Below, one piece after another: positions 38,930 to 51,197 of a DNA stretch of 64,000 nucleotides (the first letter of the stretch is position 1; every line of letters begins with the position of its first letter). Below the pieces are notes generated by a model, which ran no database searches, had not been told where the DNA came from, and worked only from the letters and a program-made list of their open reading frames with translations. The translations under genes were made by a program, and so were the position numbers. Source of the DNA: Fratercula arctica (taxonomy: Eukaryota > Chordata > Aves > Charadriiformes > Alcidae); NCBI GenBank assembly GCA_947846985.1, contig CANTUZ010000005.1, forward strand, positions 53,285,389 to 53,349,388. Reading direction: 5' to 3'.

Positions 38930-41900
38930 CTATAGATACTCTACATTTTGCCAATAGCCAGCTACCTGAAGCTCTGAGACTGTGCCATCACCTTGGTGGA
39001 GCCAAACATAAAGACTCACAGGAAAATCTGCTTGAGATGCACAAACCAGACATTTGCACGCTGCAGTCCCTGTAAGAGGCCCTAGTCAGGGAACTGCAGC
39101 TGCAGCATATACGCTAGCATGCAGATAACACCGAGTTCAACACAAAGCATGGTGACCTAGCAGCTTCACTCAAAAGCATATGACAACTTGGCAGTAGTAG
39201 CTTCTTAAATTGCCTCCTGACTAATAAATTCACTGAGGAGATAAGAAGCCTGTACTAAGTGCCCTGTTCCACATAGAAGTGCTCAATCCCACATCACAAC
39301 TCAATGGGAATGCTCTCTTATCAGCAAGGCTGAGATAGAGACCATCTACTCCCCACTGAAACCATACTGATGCACAGAAAGGAACATAAAAGTCTTAACT
39401 CCAACGGCTTACGTAGAAAGGAGTTGCTGGGTGGAACCAAAAACCACTGTGGGAAGCAGAGACCAAAACCGATGACACACCTGCTGCCAAAGGAATGCCC
39501 CTGCCATGGTACTACAGACATGGCACAGAGCTGGAGAGCTCTCAAGATGCTACCCCAGGGACCACTGACTATCTGCAACAGGGCTGTGAAACCACATTGC
39601 CTTTTTTTGCTCATCACACCACTCAGAAGTCTGAAAGAGATACAGAAGCATTAAGGGCTGCAGTGGGCTGTAACCCAACAATTTGGGGACTGCTGGTCTG
39701 GGCTGTAAGTGTGGAGGTAGGTATCACCACAGGCACTGCTTTCATCTCCTTGGGCTACACCTGGAGGGCACAGCCAAGGCTCTTATGCTCTACAAAGAAC
39801 ATAGCTTAAGTAGGACGTACCTAATGTGCCGCAGTGAGGAACAAAAGTGCAGGTGACCTCAAAGGCCTTTGATACAAGGGAAGATTACCTCGTGGATACA
39901 AAATTTAGACCAAAGCCCCAAACACTGTGTTCGGGCAGGACAACTGCTGTGCCAGTCACACATGTCACCAGAACTTTACATAACCAAGCAAAAACTTTAA
40001 GAAAAGGCAGCAGGTGCCTGTAAGTTCTCCAAGTAACAAAACTGGAAGAATTCAGATGCCAAAATTTAACAAGGAAACCTACTGAAACCCATCAGCCTAA
40101 ACTGCACTTTAAAGATGGATGCAAACATGACGGAAGTATTTAAGGGACTTGCTCAGTCTTTGTGGAGCACAGACCTGAAGGGAGGTCTGCCTGTGCCCCA
40201 AAGCAGCACCTTAACTGCTGGTCCACTCACACTCACGACTCATTTCAGCTAGGACAACATAAGAACTTTTCAGTTGCTGGAGACAAAAGCTGGAACCACT
40301 CTTAAGAAAGCAGTTCAGCACTTAGACTCTCTCTCAAAGGATGGTTCAAAGAGATTTTAAAAGGTCTGTCCGTGATCCCTTTAGGACAGCCACTAGAAGT
40401 GGCTGCACTGGCAGATTTTTCTCATCCTAACAATATCCCCGATTTAAACCCAGCATGCTTCAGAAGTTCATTAGGAGGCTTCTCTTACTTTCCTGCATTG
40501 TATCACTGCTTCACTGCAAACCCGTACAAACAAAACTGAACTTTGTAGTCATCCAGAAAGTATATCCCTAGGCAACATGCAAATAAATTCCAAGTAACAG
40601 TCACCATAAAGTACATAGAGTAGACAGACAGACACATAGTCCACTCTAAGGCATGAATCACTGTACAGGAATGAGTGCGCTTGCCTTATTTCCTACCATA
40701 CACAATATTTCTGTTAAGCTGTACGTTGAGCTTGGCACCGCTTTTTCTACAGCAACAAAAGCTTATAAACACACAAGTGATCAAGTAGATAATATGTATA
40801 AAATACTTGAAATCTTTGCCTAAATGAATGCAGCCTCCCATTGGTGTCAATGGAAGTTACCAGCAAGGAAAACAGAGCACCCAAGATATCAGCGCAACTT
40901 GCTCCAGTGACTGTATTGATCTTTAAACCAAGCTCCGCTTCTACAGAAAAGCTAATATTAAACACTTTTTAAAATATCAAAGCATGACTGATCAGACATA
41001 TCTATCCAACGTCTGTAAATGCTATTCAAAGTGAGCTTAGCCTGTACTGAATGAGATTACTAATTTCTTGATGAAAATTAGGCTAAGTGTAACAAGAGAG
41101 ACCCTTTGGGGTCAATTTTCACAGTACTGCAAGGACCTAAAACTATTAATAAATTTGTACAGTACACAAAGAAATTGTAGATCCATGTTACGTAACACAA
41201 GTGTAAGGAATTTCTGAAGTAGAGAAAAATTAAGCAGAGAACCGAGTCACAAAGAGAAACAAGGACAGCGGAGGGCAGAAAGTCACTTTTGGAGATTCCT
41301 ATACATAAGCACATAATACCAAGAATGAAAGACGAATTACTACAGAAACTTTTCTGCGTATTTTCTGAGATTCCCCTTATTTTCTGGGCACAAAAACCAG
41401 CATACACAAAACCTCAAGTCCCTAAAAATGACATTTTGCTTACGCTTATCAGAGTTAGAAGTATATTCTGGAGCGTCACAAAGACTAACCAAAAATCTCT
41501 TAGACAAGGTCAAAGCACGGCATTATTCATCCCAAAGTGTTTTGTTTGGAGAATCACATGAAATTTAAAAATACATTAAATCAGAACCTGTGGCCCTTTC
41601 TATACTTTGAAAAACTCTGGTAAGTTTTGCTGAAGTTTGACAAAGATACAGAATGCCAAGAACACAAGCTGATATAAAAGCTTCTGTTACGTTCTTGAAA
41701 TAGTTTTCTGTTTCTTCTGCCTCCTTCATCTTTACAGAAAGGAGCAAGTGCTGCCAACAGAAATCTTACAGGGACTGGTGGTTTTAGCACGACATGCTGT
41801 AATACAGTGTATTTTATGAGACTTCAAATATATTCTGCAAAGTTCAAACAGGCATTGCAGAAACCAGAACATCGGTGACTTAGAATATTTTCAATTATCA

Positions 41901-42409
41901 AAATTAATTTCATATACTTGGTATAAACTTACTATTAGAATTAAATAAATAAGAAAAAGCTGTTATTCAGTATCAGAAGCTGTAATGCATGTGTCACAAG
42001 ACCTTGGACCCACATGGAGTTTACATTTACAATTAAATAATAAAATTGTGTAATATACTGCATGTATTATCCTCTAAGCCATTCAGATAAAGTCTAATTA
42101 CAGCAGCTTATCGAACTAACCTTTACCTCTAGGAGTGTGGAAAATACATGGAGTTATATTACCTTCAGACATCCCATTCATGTCTCCAGTGAATACAAGC
42201 TCATTCAGGGGTTCGTATAACCTAATTTTATGTGTTTTCCCATGACATGAAGGAAAGTTATTCCCAGTGATTTGACTCCTTCTAATAATAACTTGGCTTC
42301 AGCTCCAAATTTTAGCAAGGTCCGTAGAGAGCCCAAATGAGAGTATTTCACCGGGAATACTAGAGACTGCTCGGGAAGTGCCAGACAGAAATTGACCCTG
42401 GCAATAAAC
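38930..42409 (-). other. ITPK1: ITPK1 intron 2, portion next to the promoter
   Basis: AT-rich intron leading up to the CpG island. Overlapping open frames of 94-109 codons at 39321-39809 and 41078-41407 show no recognisable domain. Nothing else was identified. Confidence 0.7.
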
Positions 42410-42437
42410 CCGGGTAAATTTCTGTGCCGGGCCCTCG

Positions 42438-42453
42438 CACACACACACACACA
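42438..42453. repeat. short (CA)n microsatellite
   Basis: Eight CA units at the intronic edge of the ITPK1 CpG island. Confidence 0.9.
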
Positions 42454-42775
42454 GAGACGCCGGGCACCGGGCCCCAGCGAGTTTCCCAGGAGCGTGCGGC
42501 AGCCGCCCAGGTGAGCGGCAGACAGGGGACCTCAGCCCCGTGGGCACCGGCCAGCCCTGCCGCCCCCCCCGTCCCGGCGGGCAGGGCCAGCTGAGGGGAA
42601 CCACGCAGCCAGCACAAAACGCCCGACGGACGGCGCAGGCCACGGCCGAGCCCGGAGCGGCCCGGGCTCCGGTCCCGGCCCCGGCCCCATCCTCATCCCG
42701 GGGCCGCCGCCCGCCCCAACTGCCTCGGCGGCTGACCCGGCGCTCCCCGCGGCGCGGCGAGGGCCGCCTCCTTAC

Positions 42776-42870
42776 CGGCACAGCTCGGCGAAGGCCTGGA
42801 AATTCAGCTTCCTGATCTTCTTCTCGCTCAGCCAGTAGCCCACCCGCTTCCCCTTCAGGAAGGTCTGCAT
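42776..42870 (-). CDS. ITPK1: ITPK1 start exon, coding part (residues 1-31 plus two bases of codon 32)
   Basis: From the ATG at 42870-42868 the minus strand reads MQTFLKGKRVGYWLSEKK, continues IRKLNFQAFAELC, and ends CG before the donor GTAAGG (42775-42770). This is the unmistakable N terminus of inositol-tetrakisphosphate 1-kinase, the cytosolic ATP-grasp enzyme that phosphorylates Ins(1,3,4)P3 at positions 5/6 and Ins(3,4,5,6)P4 at position 1 on the route to higher inositol phosphates. Lys18, described in the family as an inositol-phosphate contact, is present. Residue 20 is Arg where human, as I recall, has Lys. The ATG is the family's usual start. The reading continues in phase into the 25-nt exon at 6217-6193. 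The remaining exons lie beyond the left edge, so the gene is incomplete here. Confidence 0.96.
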
Positions 42871-42977
42871 GGTGCCGGCCCGGAGAGGCGGCGGCCGCAC
42901 CGCGAGGATGGGGGATCAGCCCGGGGCGGTGGGGGCAGCCCGGCCACCGCTCGCACTCGGCGCCTGCCAAGCGACGG
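42871..42977 (-). other. ITPK1: ITPK1 exon 2, 5' UTR part with probable splice acceptor
   Basis: Upstream of the ATG on the minus strand, a pyrimidine-rich tract ending TTCTCTTAAAG (AG at 42979-42978) looks like a genuine acceptor. The start-codon exon would therefore begin at 42977 with 107 nt of 5' UTR, and a separate noncoding exon 1 would lie further upstream in the CpG island. If the acceptor is unused, the leader is simply continuous. Confidence 0.6.
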
Positions 42978-43140
42978 CTTTAAGAGAAGAAGAGAAAGGA
43001 AAATCAGTTCGTGCCGGGCGGAGGACGCCGGCGCTACCCCCCGCCCGCCCAGCCCTGCGCCGCTGAACCGAGCCAGGCGCAGCCTCCGCCGCGACGTGCA
43101 GCCCCCGGCAGGCCTTGCCCCGCACCGGCAGGCACCTCAC

Positions 43141-43600
43141 CAAGGCGGGCGGGGAAGGTGCCTCTGCCGGCGGGGAAGCCGCTACGCCCGCCAGCCCGCC
43201 CACTGCCAGCCTCACAGGCACGCCGCTGCCGCCCACCACCCCCCCCCCGGCCCGCCTCCGCCCGCACGGACCCCGCCGCCGGCGCGTCTCCGTGCCCGCC
43301 CGCTGCTGCTGCGCGGCCGCGGTGCTGCTGCAGCCGCTCAGCTCCCCATTTGCCCGCTATTCGCAGCCGCCTCCACTTCCTCCTCCTCCTCCTCCTCTGG
43401 CTCGTCCCCTCCTCTCCTCGCTCCCAGCCCACAGCACAGGGGCGGGCGGGCGGGCGGGCAACCGACGGCAGGACACACCCGCCGCGCCGCAGCCCCGCTC
43501 GCACCGAGGGACCTCGCCCGCCGCCCGCCCCGCGCCGCGGGCACGGCGCCCGCCCGCCGCACCACCACCAGCAGGGGGCGCCCGGCGCCGCCTTAAAGAG
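43141..43600 (-). other. ITPK1: candidate noncoding exon 1 of ITPK1
   Basis: A possible donor (CCTTG followed by GTGAGG, GT at 43140-43139) lies about 160 bp upstream of the acceptor at 42979-42978. It would define a noncoding first exon ending at 43141 and a very short first intron. Other weak GT sites exist in this GC-rich stretch, and the upstream (TSS) boundary given is only a guess. Confidence 0.3.
43441..43459. repeat. (GGGC)n short tandem repeat in the ITPK1 promoter
   Basis: Four to five GGGC units create overlapping GC boxes upstream of the presumed ITPK1 transcription start. Confidence 0.8.
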
Positions 43601-43760
43601 ACAGTGCTCCTTTTTTCCGGCTGGCGGAGGGCTACCCCGGCGCGGCCCCTGCGCCGCCGGGGGCACCGGCATCGGTCTGAGGCGGATCTTGGCCCCGTGC
43701 TCGGAGGGATGCCGGCGCTGACGCCACCGGGGCATCCGGGCCAGAGGCGTTCCATGTGCT

Positions 43761-44659
43761 CTGGGAGTGAGGCCCATCGATGAGCCATGAGATTGTGGTT
43801 TCCAAGGGAAGAACAGTTTATACCGCTATTTATGCTTCCTATTAGAGCTACTAAAAATGGTTATTCAGTATAAAGGTGTACATCTTTCACAGAAAAAAAG
43901 ATTCCAGTAAATATGCCCCAAAAAAGTATCCTTATTCCAGCATTTGGCAAGTATCTGGATTTAACAGAAGTTTCAGTAACGGCTATTTCTTATTTAACTT
44001 TTTTTTTTTTGCAGAAGGCAGGCAATCACCAGCATGAGCTGGCGTTCTGATTTTGGGGATGTGCATTCCTAAATACCGAGGCAGCTGTCCTCTGCTTCGT
44101 GTTGGAGGAAGAACGTTTCGGTCTGAATTACTGTGCTACCTCACAGCACAGTTTTCCCCTCTTTGTTTCTCCTTTTCAGCTGAAATGAGCATCATCCAGC
44201 CTCAACATTTTTCTCTGTTTCTCTGGGAATGGAAAGCACAGCTTTTATAATAATTGTGCCTTTTGCAGAGTGGTTGGCAGTACTGGCAATCCTGCCCTGA
44301 GATGCCGACGATGCTCCCATGCCGATGCTGTCCGTGAAGCTGGCCTGGAACCCGGTGTGGCTGAAACCGCTTGGCGAGTTCTGCTGACTCACAGTGCCAC
44401 CACAAACTTCAGCGGAGTTATCGGAAAAGTGGCAGAAGCATCCATTCAGAGGAAAGAAGGGAGAAAGGCAGGAAAGCCTTAGGAAATACAAAAGGGGTCA
44501 TTGACCTAAGGAGTAGGTAGAGACTGTTCTACATTCCTGTCGTTATTTACATGAACAGCGAAGTCAGAAGTCATCCTAAACCAAGGGCATATTAGAAAGT
44601 AGCTGGGGAGTGTAATCACCTGCAAACAGCTCATACCAATGTTTTTTGAAAATATGTGT
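43761..44659. other. intergenic, ITPK1 promoter shore
   Basis: Between the CpG island and the CR1 element. The segment 44270-44440 is richer in CpG than its surroundings and open in several frames: 70 codons on the plus strand at 44270-44482, 99 codons on the minus strand at 44192-44491. I recognise no protein. It could be an extension of regulatory DNA near the promoter. Confidence 0.6.
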
Positions 44660-45020
44660 CATAGAACCATAGAGTGGTTTGGGTTGGAAGGGACCTTAAG
44701 GACCATCTAGTTCCAATCCCCCTGCCCTGGGCAGGGACACCTCCCACCAGATCAGGCTGCTCAAAGCCCCGTCCAGCCTGGCCTTGAACACCTCCAGGGA
44801 TGGGGCAGCCACAGCTTCTCTGGGCAACCTGGGCCGGTGTCTCACCACCTTCAGAGTTAAGAATTTCTTCCTGATATCTCATCTAAATCTCCTCTCTTTC
44901 AGTTTAAAACTGTTACCCTCATCCTATCACTACACTCCCTGATCAAGAGTCCCTCCCCATCTCTCCTGTAGCCCCTTCAGGTACTGGAAGGAGCTATAAG
45001 GGTCTCCCTGAAGCCTTATT
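44660..45020 (-). mobile_element. CR1 LINE, 5'-truncated, minus orientation
   Basis: The 3' end of the element is at the low coordinate: degenerate 8-bp tail units (CATAGAAC, CATAGAGT) are followed by GGTTTGGGTTGGAAGGGACC. Then come the typical avian CR1 blocks in order: GACCATCTAGTTCCAA, GGGCAGGGACACCTCCCACC, GCCTTGAACACCTCCAGGGA, AAGAATTTCTTCCTGATATC, TTTCAGTTTAAAACTGT and CTTCAGGTACTGGAAG, ending near AAGGTCTCC-like sequence. Only about 360 bp of the 3' end survives, with no reverse transcriptase. This is the strongest sign that the genome is avian or reptilian. Confidence 0.93.
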
Positions 45021-48000
45021 ATACACAGTATAATAACACTTTTTCTCCATTTGTGGTGGCTTTGAGAAATAAATATCTTTTATTTTTCTCCTTCATCTTT
45101 AAATTTTTCTCCACTGTAAGTTACAACCTTTATTTTTCAGAGAACTTTTTATCTAAATCATATTCATGCATTTTTGCACAGTTCATTAATTAACACAATT
45201 AGAATTAGTAAATGTATTTTGATAGCATGATTCCTGCTGCAGAATGTTTCACTGATATTTAAACATTTTGGGGAAGTATGGTAACTTCAGGAAAATTTGT
45301 AACTTAAAAAGGCCCAAATACAACACTTTACCAAGCACTATCAAAATTAGGTAAGAATCCTGAAAAAAAATTATTTGGGTTTCCTGATTTGAAGTGTTCC
45401 CTTTTGCTAATATCAGTGCTTTATTTCAGCTGTCATTTAACTGGATTTATTTTAGACTTCACAAAAATTTGTATCAGGATGTTAAGCTCAAAATTCGTAT
45501 TTGTATCAGAACAGAATATGAATGTATTGAAACATGACATTATTGAAGCCATCTTCCTAAGTGATTTCTTTCTGAATGTTTTTTCTTTAAGAAATGTCAC
45601 CATTCCAGACCAATCTAAAACACAGTCTGCAGAGACAGAAAGATTTATGAACTTTTTCCCAGATTTGGGAGAGCAGGATTTCAGAAGTGTTGAACATTCT
45701 TGGCTCCTGTAGAAATGAAGCACAGGAGCTACAAAGGAGGAATTTGTTTTGCTCCAGTATTGACAAACTTAAGTGACGTGTATCAGAGATTCAACCTTAG
45801 GATGGTAAATGCCTCCATTTTAAACTGCCTTTTTGTGAATCCTAACCCTTGAACAATTTCAAATGTGGGAAATATATTCCATCTGGTGTGCCACTGTGCT
45901 GCATTTTGCTGCACAGTATTGCTAAATAAATTACAATCCTCTGTTTACATTGCAGAGCCAGTTCAGGCAATGCCAAACCTGTGACCACACGAAGCCCCAG
46001 GGTAATGTTTACCCAATTCCTGATCAGGAGCAAGCTGACTATCCCTGTGACTTTCTGTGGCCCAATGCTGTAAGCTGCAACTTGTGTGCTGCTTCATGCT
46101 AATTAAAGGGGTGAGAGTTGATTAAGATCTTGAGCCTTCCAGCAATCAGAACGATCCTTCTCTTCATCTCAGCTTCAGCTACAGGTCAAAGCAGGTTTCC
46201 CTTGTTTATCTGGAACCTCTCACATCTTGTCTTCTAACCCTTTCAACAAATATAGGGGCTCAGATGAGGGTTGGACACTTGCAATGTGGCACAAGTTAGT
46301 GAAATTCCATGGAAGTTCATTTTGGAATAAGATGAGGCACCTCCATTCACTTCATTAGTTATCGAAGCGTATTTTCTCAATGAATGACTAAGAGCAATTT
46401 TATCAGCACCTGGCAAAATGACAGGATTTTTTTGCAAGGAGTGGAAAGAAGAAGATTAAGTGATTTTCACTGTCTGTAATTTAAGCTTTTTATATTTATT
46501 TTTAATTTTAGTTTTATTATGACCAGAGAGATGTTATTCTTCTGCAGATGGCCAGGAGGAAGGGCCGAGCTTTCCATACCAGGACAGGCCTCCCCCTTCT
46601 CCAGTTGGTCAAACCACCAAGTCAGATCATGTGCTAACACGGCACTGTTGGAATGAGGCTGTAGGTGGGAGGGAGCACAAAAAAACCCTGCACTGCTGCT
46701 TCTTCTTGGCATTGAGAGACTCAAAGAATAGTCCTGGTGCTGCACAGCACGTGTTGTCATCACCAGTGAGGCTGCTAGAGAGCAATGCATGAGAAGCATG
46801 ATGGGCTACCATTTACCTGAGGTCTCTGCTATATCTACAACTGATTCATTACTGCAAGATTTATAAAAAGTCCAGATATGACTTCTTTTCACAGTGGTTC
46901 ACTAGAGGGTATGTGTGAGTGAAGCTGAGCTTCTCCAGTTTGTGGTTGTTTTTTTGCCTAACTTCTGGCAGAACACGTTATAATCTCAGCTATTGTTTGG
47001 AAACTTTCCCAAATGTAGTCTGGACCAGCAGCTTTTAAATGACAAACCAGTGAAAGTTCGTACTTGGGGATGAAAGCTCATTTCTGATTTTTGTGTTCAA
47101 AATCACAAAGGCTAACTCTGGGCAAGGGACACGCTTCAGCCAGCTGCTGCAGGGTTCCTGTAGTGGCTCATGGGAGGAGACCCCTCTAGTGGCTGCTTCA
47201 GCCCAGCTCCATTTCCCAAAATGAGCCATTGCCCACAGAGACTGCACTGGAGAATTGGCTTCACTAGCTAGAAATCAAACTGTCATTTTATAGTCAACTA
47301 AATCAGGCGTTGCTGTTTAGAGAAGCAGACCCCCCAAAAACTGCCAGTTGTTCTCACCTTCTGCCATACTCTCCTTCACAACAGCCCAACTGCTCATGTG
47401 GCTGTGCATGAACGGTATCAGGAAGCTAGGAACTGAGCTGGATGAAAACTCAGAAAGCTGACAACAGTGTTTCAGTCTTAATACAAACCAATTCTCCAGT
47501 CTGGATCACCATCCTTCTTCCTACCTGTTCATAGTGGCACAAGGCAGAAGGCAGTGAAGAGGCTGGAAGGAAGAGGCCAGGTAGATAAAGCATCGAGCTG
47601 CCTCTTTTGGTGGCAATCCCATTTTACAGCAGCAGCAGAGGACTGGTGTTCACCCATGAGACTACTCCCTTACTCACCTAACAACCTATGCAGTTTATAT
47701 ATTTTGATTTTATAAAGAAAAGAAGGATTAGTGAGGACTGTCTGCGACTCATCAGTATTTCTGAGATCTTGTAGAAAGCAGAAGGAGTTCAGGTAGAAGG
47801 GCTCAAACACCTTCCAAAAGAGGGTAACAATGATGCCTGGCAGATGACCAGATCTGTGCGGGCGAATGCAGTGCCCTTCGGGGATTCCTGAGCTAACACT
47901 CACCAGCCTCAGGGGAGCACTGCTTAGATTGCTACCTGTTACACCGGTAGCACAACAAGCTCTTATGTTCCAGTCATAAAAACAGGATAACTATGGGGGT

Positions 48001-50690
48001 TTTTTTTAAACTGCAAGAAAACCACCATTATGAGACGATATATCTTACTTTATGTACAGCTCAAAAGTTCGGCTGTCCTGAGCTCTGATGAATGTACATG
48101 CTGCAGGAAATTAAAAAAGGGTCTGGCTGCCAAGTTTGCTCGGTTGGCTTGTAGCACTTTGGGTGCAGACTCTCTATGAGCTCATAAGCCAAGGAAAGCA
48201 TGTCATCAGTGAACAAAGAATTTAAAACCACAAATAACATGTGGCCAAGATGCAACAGATGGAGAAGTCCTGTGCCAGTATAATTTTCTCAGTAGGAGTA
48301 GATTTTTTAAACTGAATTACATTTGTTAGTCAAATCCCAAGTGTGGATGCAGACTGGGCTGCTATACATTGCTGTATCTCTCTTGCCTTCTATTATGGGA
48401 ATAAGCTACATGGAAATAATGCTTATGCAACCTCTTTCATTACAGACACATGGAGAGATTTACTTACCTGATTGCTTCAGCATAGTTAAAATGATTCAAA
48501 CTATGTGTGCAAGTCAGTCCTGAAAGACTGTTCTCTGAAGAATTTGTGTGACCTGACAGTGCATTAGGTTTGGATTGAAACTTGGATTAGGACTGAGGTT
48601 TGCTCTACCTACAGTTGCATGCTAACAGAGTTACTCAGGTTATAGGTGCTGGTTTGTTTTTTTTTTAATCAGGTAGTTTTAAGTACCTATGAGAATTCTG
48701 GGAGCATGCTCCCAGCAAAATGAGCCATCTTTCCACAAGAAAATCAACCATATATATTTTGTATTGCTAGAATTTATTATTTTTTAAAACAATATAAGCA
48801 GTTTAAAAATTATGAATGTAAATAAGACTGACATAGATGTATAACTCTTGCATATAAAGTGACCTGGACATATAGGAGTCCTACCACTATTATCCCATGT
48901 TTGCTGGCTTACATCTGTCTTTGCCTCTTGTGTTAAGAACACATTGTTCCAGATGACCTAAAGTACACATCCTCGTTCCAGTGGTCCTCCACTTCCCTGA
49001 GTTGTTTGTGGCTACCGCTGAACCTTTTAAACTGCTAAAACTGAGAATACAGGAAAGATAAAAGTCCAATGCGGCCCACAGTGCCACACCATCACTTGCA
49101 CTTTCTTCTCATGCTTATGCCTCCAAAGATTGAGAACCCTTTTCCTGTTTTGTTTAAATGCTTCCTTAGAGTTCACTAAAAGTTCACAGGCCACAAGTCT
49201 CAGAAAACCATTGTGCTTTCTGCTTCTGCATGGTCACATCAGGAGACACTGGCTTTTCTGCTGTCTGGGAAGGGCAGCAATTTTCACCTTTTCAGAAGCT
49301 ACCACAATGTGTAGATTTAAAAGTGCAAAAAGAATAGATGCAGAATAGCATTTCCAAAGCCCATGCCAGCACATTCCAAAGCCAAGTAACTGTAGCATAT
49401 TAAAGTAAAAAACCAAAACCAATCAATCTGATAGTATCTTGAACATATGATCATGTTATAGAAGGACAGACCTCATTTTTGCCTGCGACACAAGTCACAG
49501 AGCAAACTCATGCTTCATCAGCAAAGTTTAGAAATGTTTTTTGAAACAACCCGAATCTAAACAAAAGGAGCTTCTCCTGGACAGCCAAGAGTTCTTTAGG
49601 ACATGCCAAAGCTATACTGACGTTAACTAAAGACGCTACCGGGAGATAAACTAGGGATACAGTTGGGAAACCCCTGCTGTGAGTTAGGTGCTGTTCCTTT
49701 TGTGCTTGCAAACTTTTCATACTTACGAATCAGTGCTGCACTGACTTGACTCCTACTTACCACTGTACTGGAGGCAGGAATGGTACCTATCTCGCTGCAC
49801 CAGTCATTCTCATCCTTGGCTTTTTCCTACTCAAGAGTGCATTTTCAAACACTATCCAATCTCACTACTCAATGACCAAAAGAGGCCTTTTTTCTTCTTG
49901 CTAAAATACCAATCTCCTATCTAAAGATTAAACTATACACATACATCTCCTCCATGTTACCAACATTCTCTGTTCTCTAACACCCCATTGCTACCTCCTA
50001 CTACATGCAGCTCTTCTGCAGGAAGAAAAAGGTCATGTAGAGAAGAATTGGAAACTTGGAAGACAAGTTACAGAAAGCAGGAGATAATCAGCTGTAGTGT
50101 AAAAAGGGAGGGAAAAAAAAACAACTCGAAAAAATCCAAAGCCAAAACAAACTGGAATAATCAGCTGAGCCCACAATTTGGTTATAGCTATGAGCTTTTG
50201 CTAGATGTTCAGGCTTGTCAAGTGAGGTATGTAGCTCATTTAAGATCACAAACTTTCAGACATTTTAAATTCCCTAGATCCTGCAAGACATTTGCAGTTG
50301 CATGGATGATAAAGTCCGTTAATAATTTTTTGTTGTACCACCATGCTATTAAACTTATTGTCTCAGGTACTCAGTGCCTGTCAGTCTGTAAATAAAACCT
50401 AGGCAATGAGAACATCAGAATGTAGGACGTGTTATAATGCCGTAGTGTCACTATGGAGCTGCCTGGACAGGTAGTGCTTCCCAACCATTTTTCTGACAGC
50501 TCAAGGGACGCTTCCCCAGAGAGGATCACCGCAAATACTCCTAGCGGTTCTGCGCATCTGTGCCTCATGTTAATACACCTCATATACAAGAGCAGCCTTT
50601 AGAGTTGAACATACAATTCCTATGCTGCCTTTTGGGATTTTCCCTTCTCTCAGAGCTTCCTGGGGAAAAAGAGGACTGTTGGTGGCTGAA
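45021..50690. other. intergenic, between the CR1 and the LTR-like repeat
   Basis: AT-rich DNA without a recognised gene, RNA or repeat. Open frames of about 100-110 codons (45389-45712 plus, 46467-46799 minus) show no known domain. A small splice-flanked 46-nt segment (45956-46001) was considered and not accepted as an exon. Confidence 0.65.
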
Positions 50691-50736
50691 GATTTTTATG
50701 CACATTTTACAACACCGTTATAATATTAGTACCTCC
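50691..50736 (-). repeat. left arm of an inverted LTR-like repeat pair
   Basis: These 46 bases are the reverse complement of 51152-51197 with 42 matches by eye. In minus orientation the arm reads GGAGGTACTAATATTATAA... and ends ATAAAAATC, as in the right copy. Weaker similarity extends about 25 bases inward. It may be a truncated second copy of the LTR-like element in the opposite orientation. Confidence 0.7.
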
Positions 50737-51109
50737 TACCTATATTTGACTGGTTAGTAATTTACATACGATTACACCATCAAGTTATAGCAACCACGCG
50801 TGCTCAAGGGAAGGGTCTTCACCTCGACAAGGGTCTTCTTGACCTATGGGCATGACTTTTCGTATTATAATGAAGGTAGTTCAGCTTAGGACACTAAGAA
50901 TTTTCACTTCCCTGTCAAGTTGGCTAAACTTCTCAAAACACGTAGACTAGTACCATCCTCAAGGTCCTTATGCTCCATTTGCCTCCTCGAGAATGATACA
51001 ATACTTGCCTCCCTTGATTAGGAGTTCTTTTCATTAACTCATGCTTGATAAATTCAAGGATAGAATCCTCATTATTCGTAAGAATACACATAAAGCCTTT
51101 CAACACTAG

Positions 51110-51139
51110 CTACTAATAACTAGTCTACTAATAACTAGT
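51110..51139. repeat. perfect 15-bp tandem duplication
   Basis: CTACTAATAACTAGT occurs twice in tandem (51110-51124, 51125-51139) inside the LTR-like element, just upstream of its inverted-repeat arm. Confidence 0.9.
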
Positions 51140-51151
51140 AGGATATGCTTT

Positions 51152-51197
51152 GGAGGTACTAATATTATAATGATGTTGTAAAAAGTGTATAAAAATC
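51152..51197 (+). repeat. right arm of the inverted LTR-like repeat pair
   Basis: Matches the reverse complement of 50691-50736 at 42 of 46 positions. It contains the TATA box of the putative plus-oriented LTR. The two arms are separated by 415 bp. Confidence 0.7.

Larger units (their letters stand above)
42410..43760 (-). promoter_or_regulatory. ITPK1: ITPK1 CpG-island promoter region
   Basis: About 1.3 kb of very GC-rich, CpG-dense DNA in an otherwise AT-rich region covers the ITPK1 start exon and upstream sequence. It contains tandem GGGC/GGGCGG units (43441-43459, Sp/KLF-type), an ETS-type AGGAAGTG on the minus strand (43374-43381) inside a CCT repeat (43379-43399) and no clear TATA box, as expected of a housekeeping promoter. 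The overlapping open frames of up to 247 codons on both strands here are typical GC-rich shadows, rich in Pro, Arg, Ala and Gly, and are not called as genes. The transcription start cannot be fixed by eye; 43.3-43.6 kb is likely. Confidence 0.85.

Noticed and set aside
42299..43788. Long open frames (up to 247 codons) on both strands in the ITPK1 CpG island
   Set aside because: Rich in Pro, Arg, Ala and Gly, overlapping in many frames. They arise because GC-rich DNA has few stop codons. The 223-codon minus frame overlaps the real ITPK1 start exon in the wrong frame.
45956..46001. 46-nt plus-strand segment bounded by TTACATTGCAG and GGTAATG, resembling a small exon
   Set aside because: Splice-like ends of this quality are common by chance. 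No protein match and no neighbouring exon was found to support it.
50400..50460. A third copy of the inverted LTR-like arm
   Set aside because: Only weak, gapped similarity to the arms at 50691 and 51152, not distinguishable from chance by eye.
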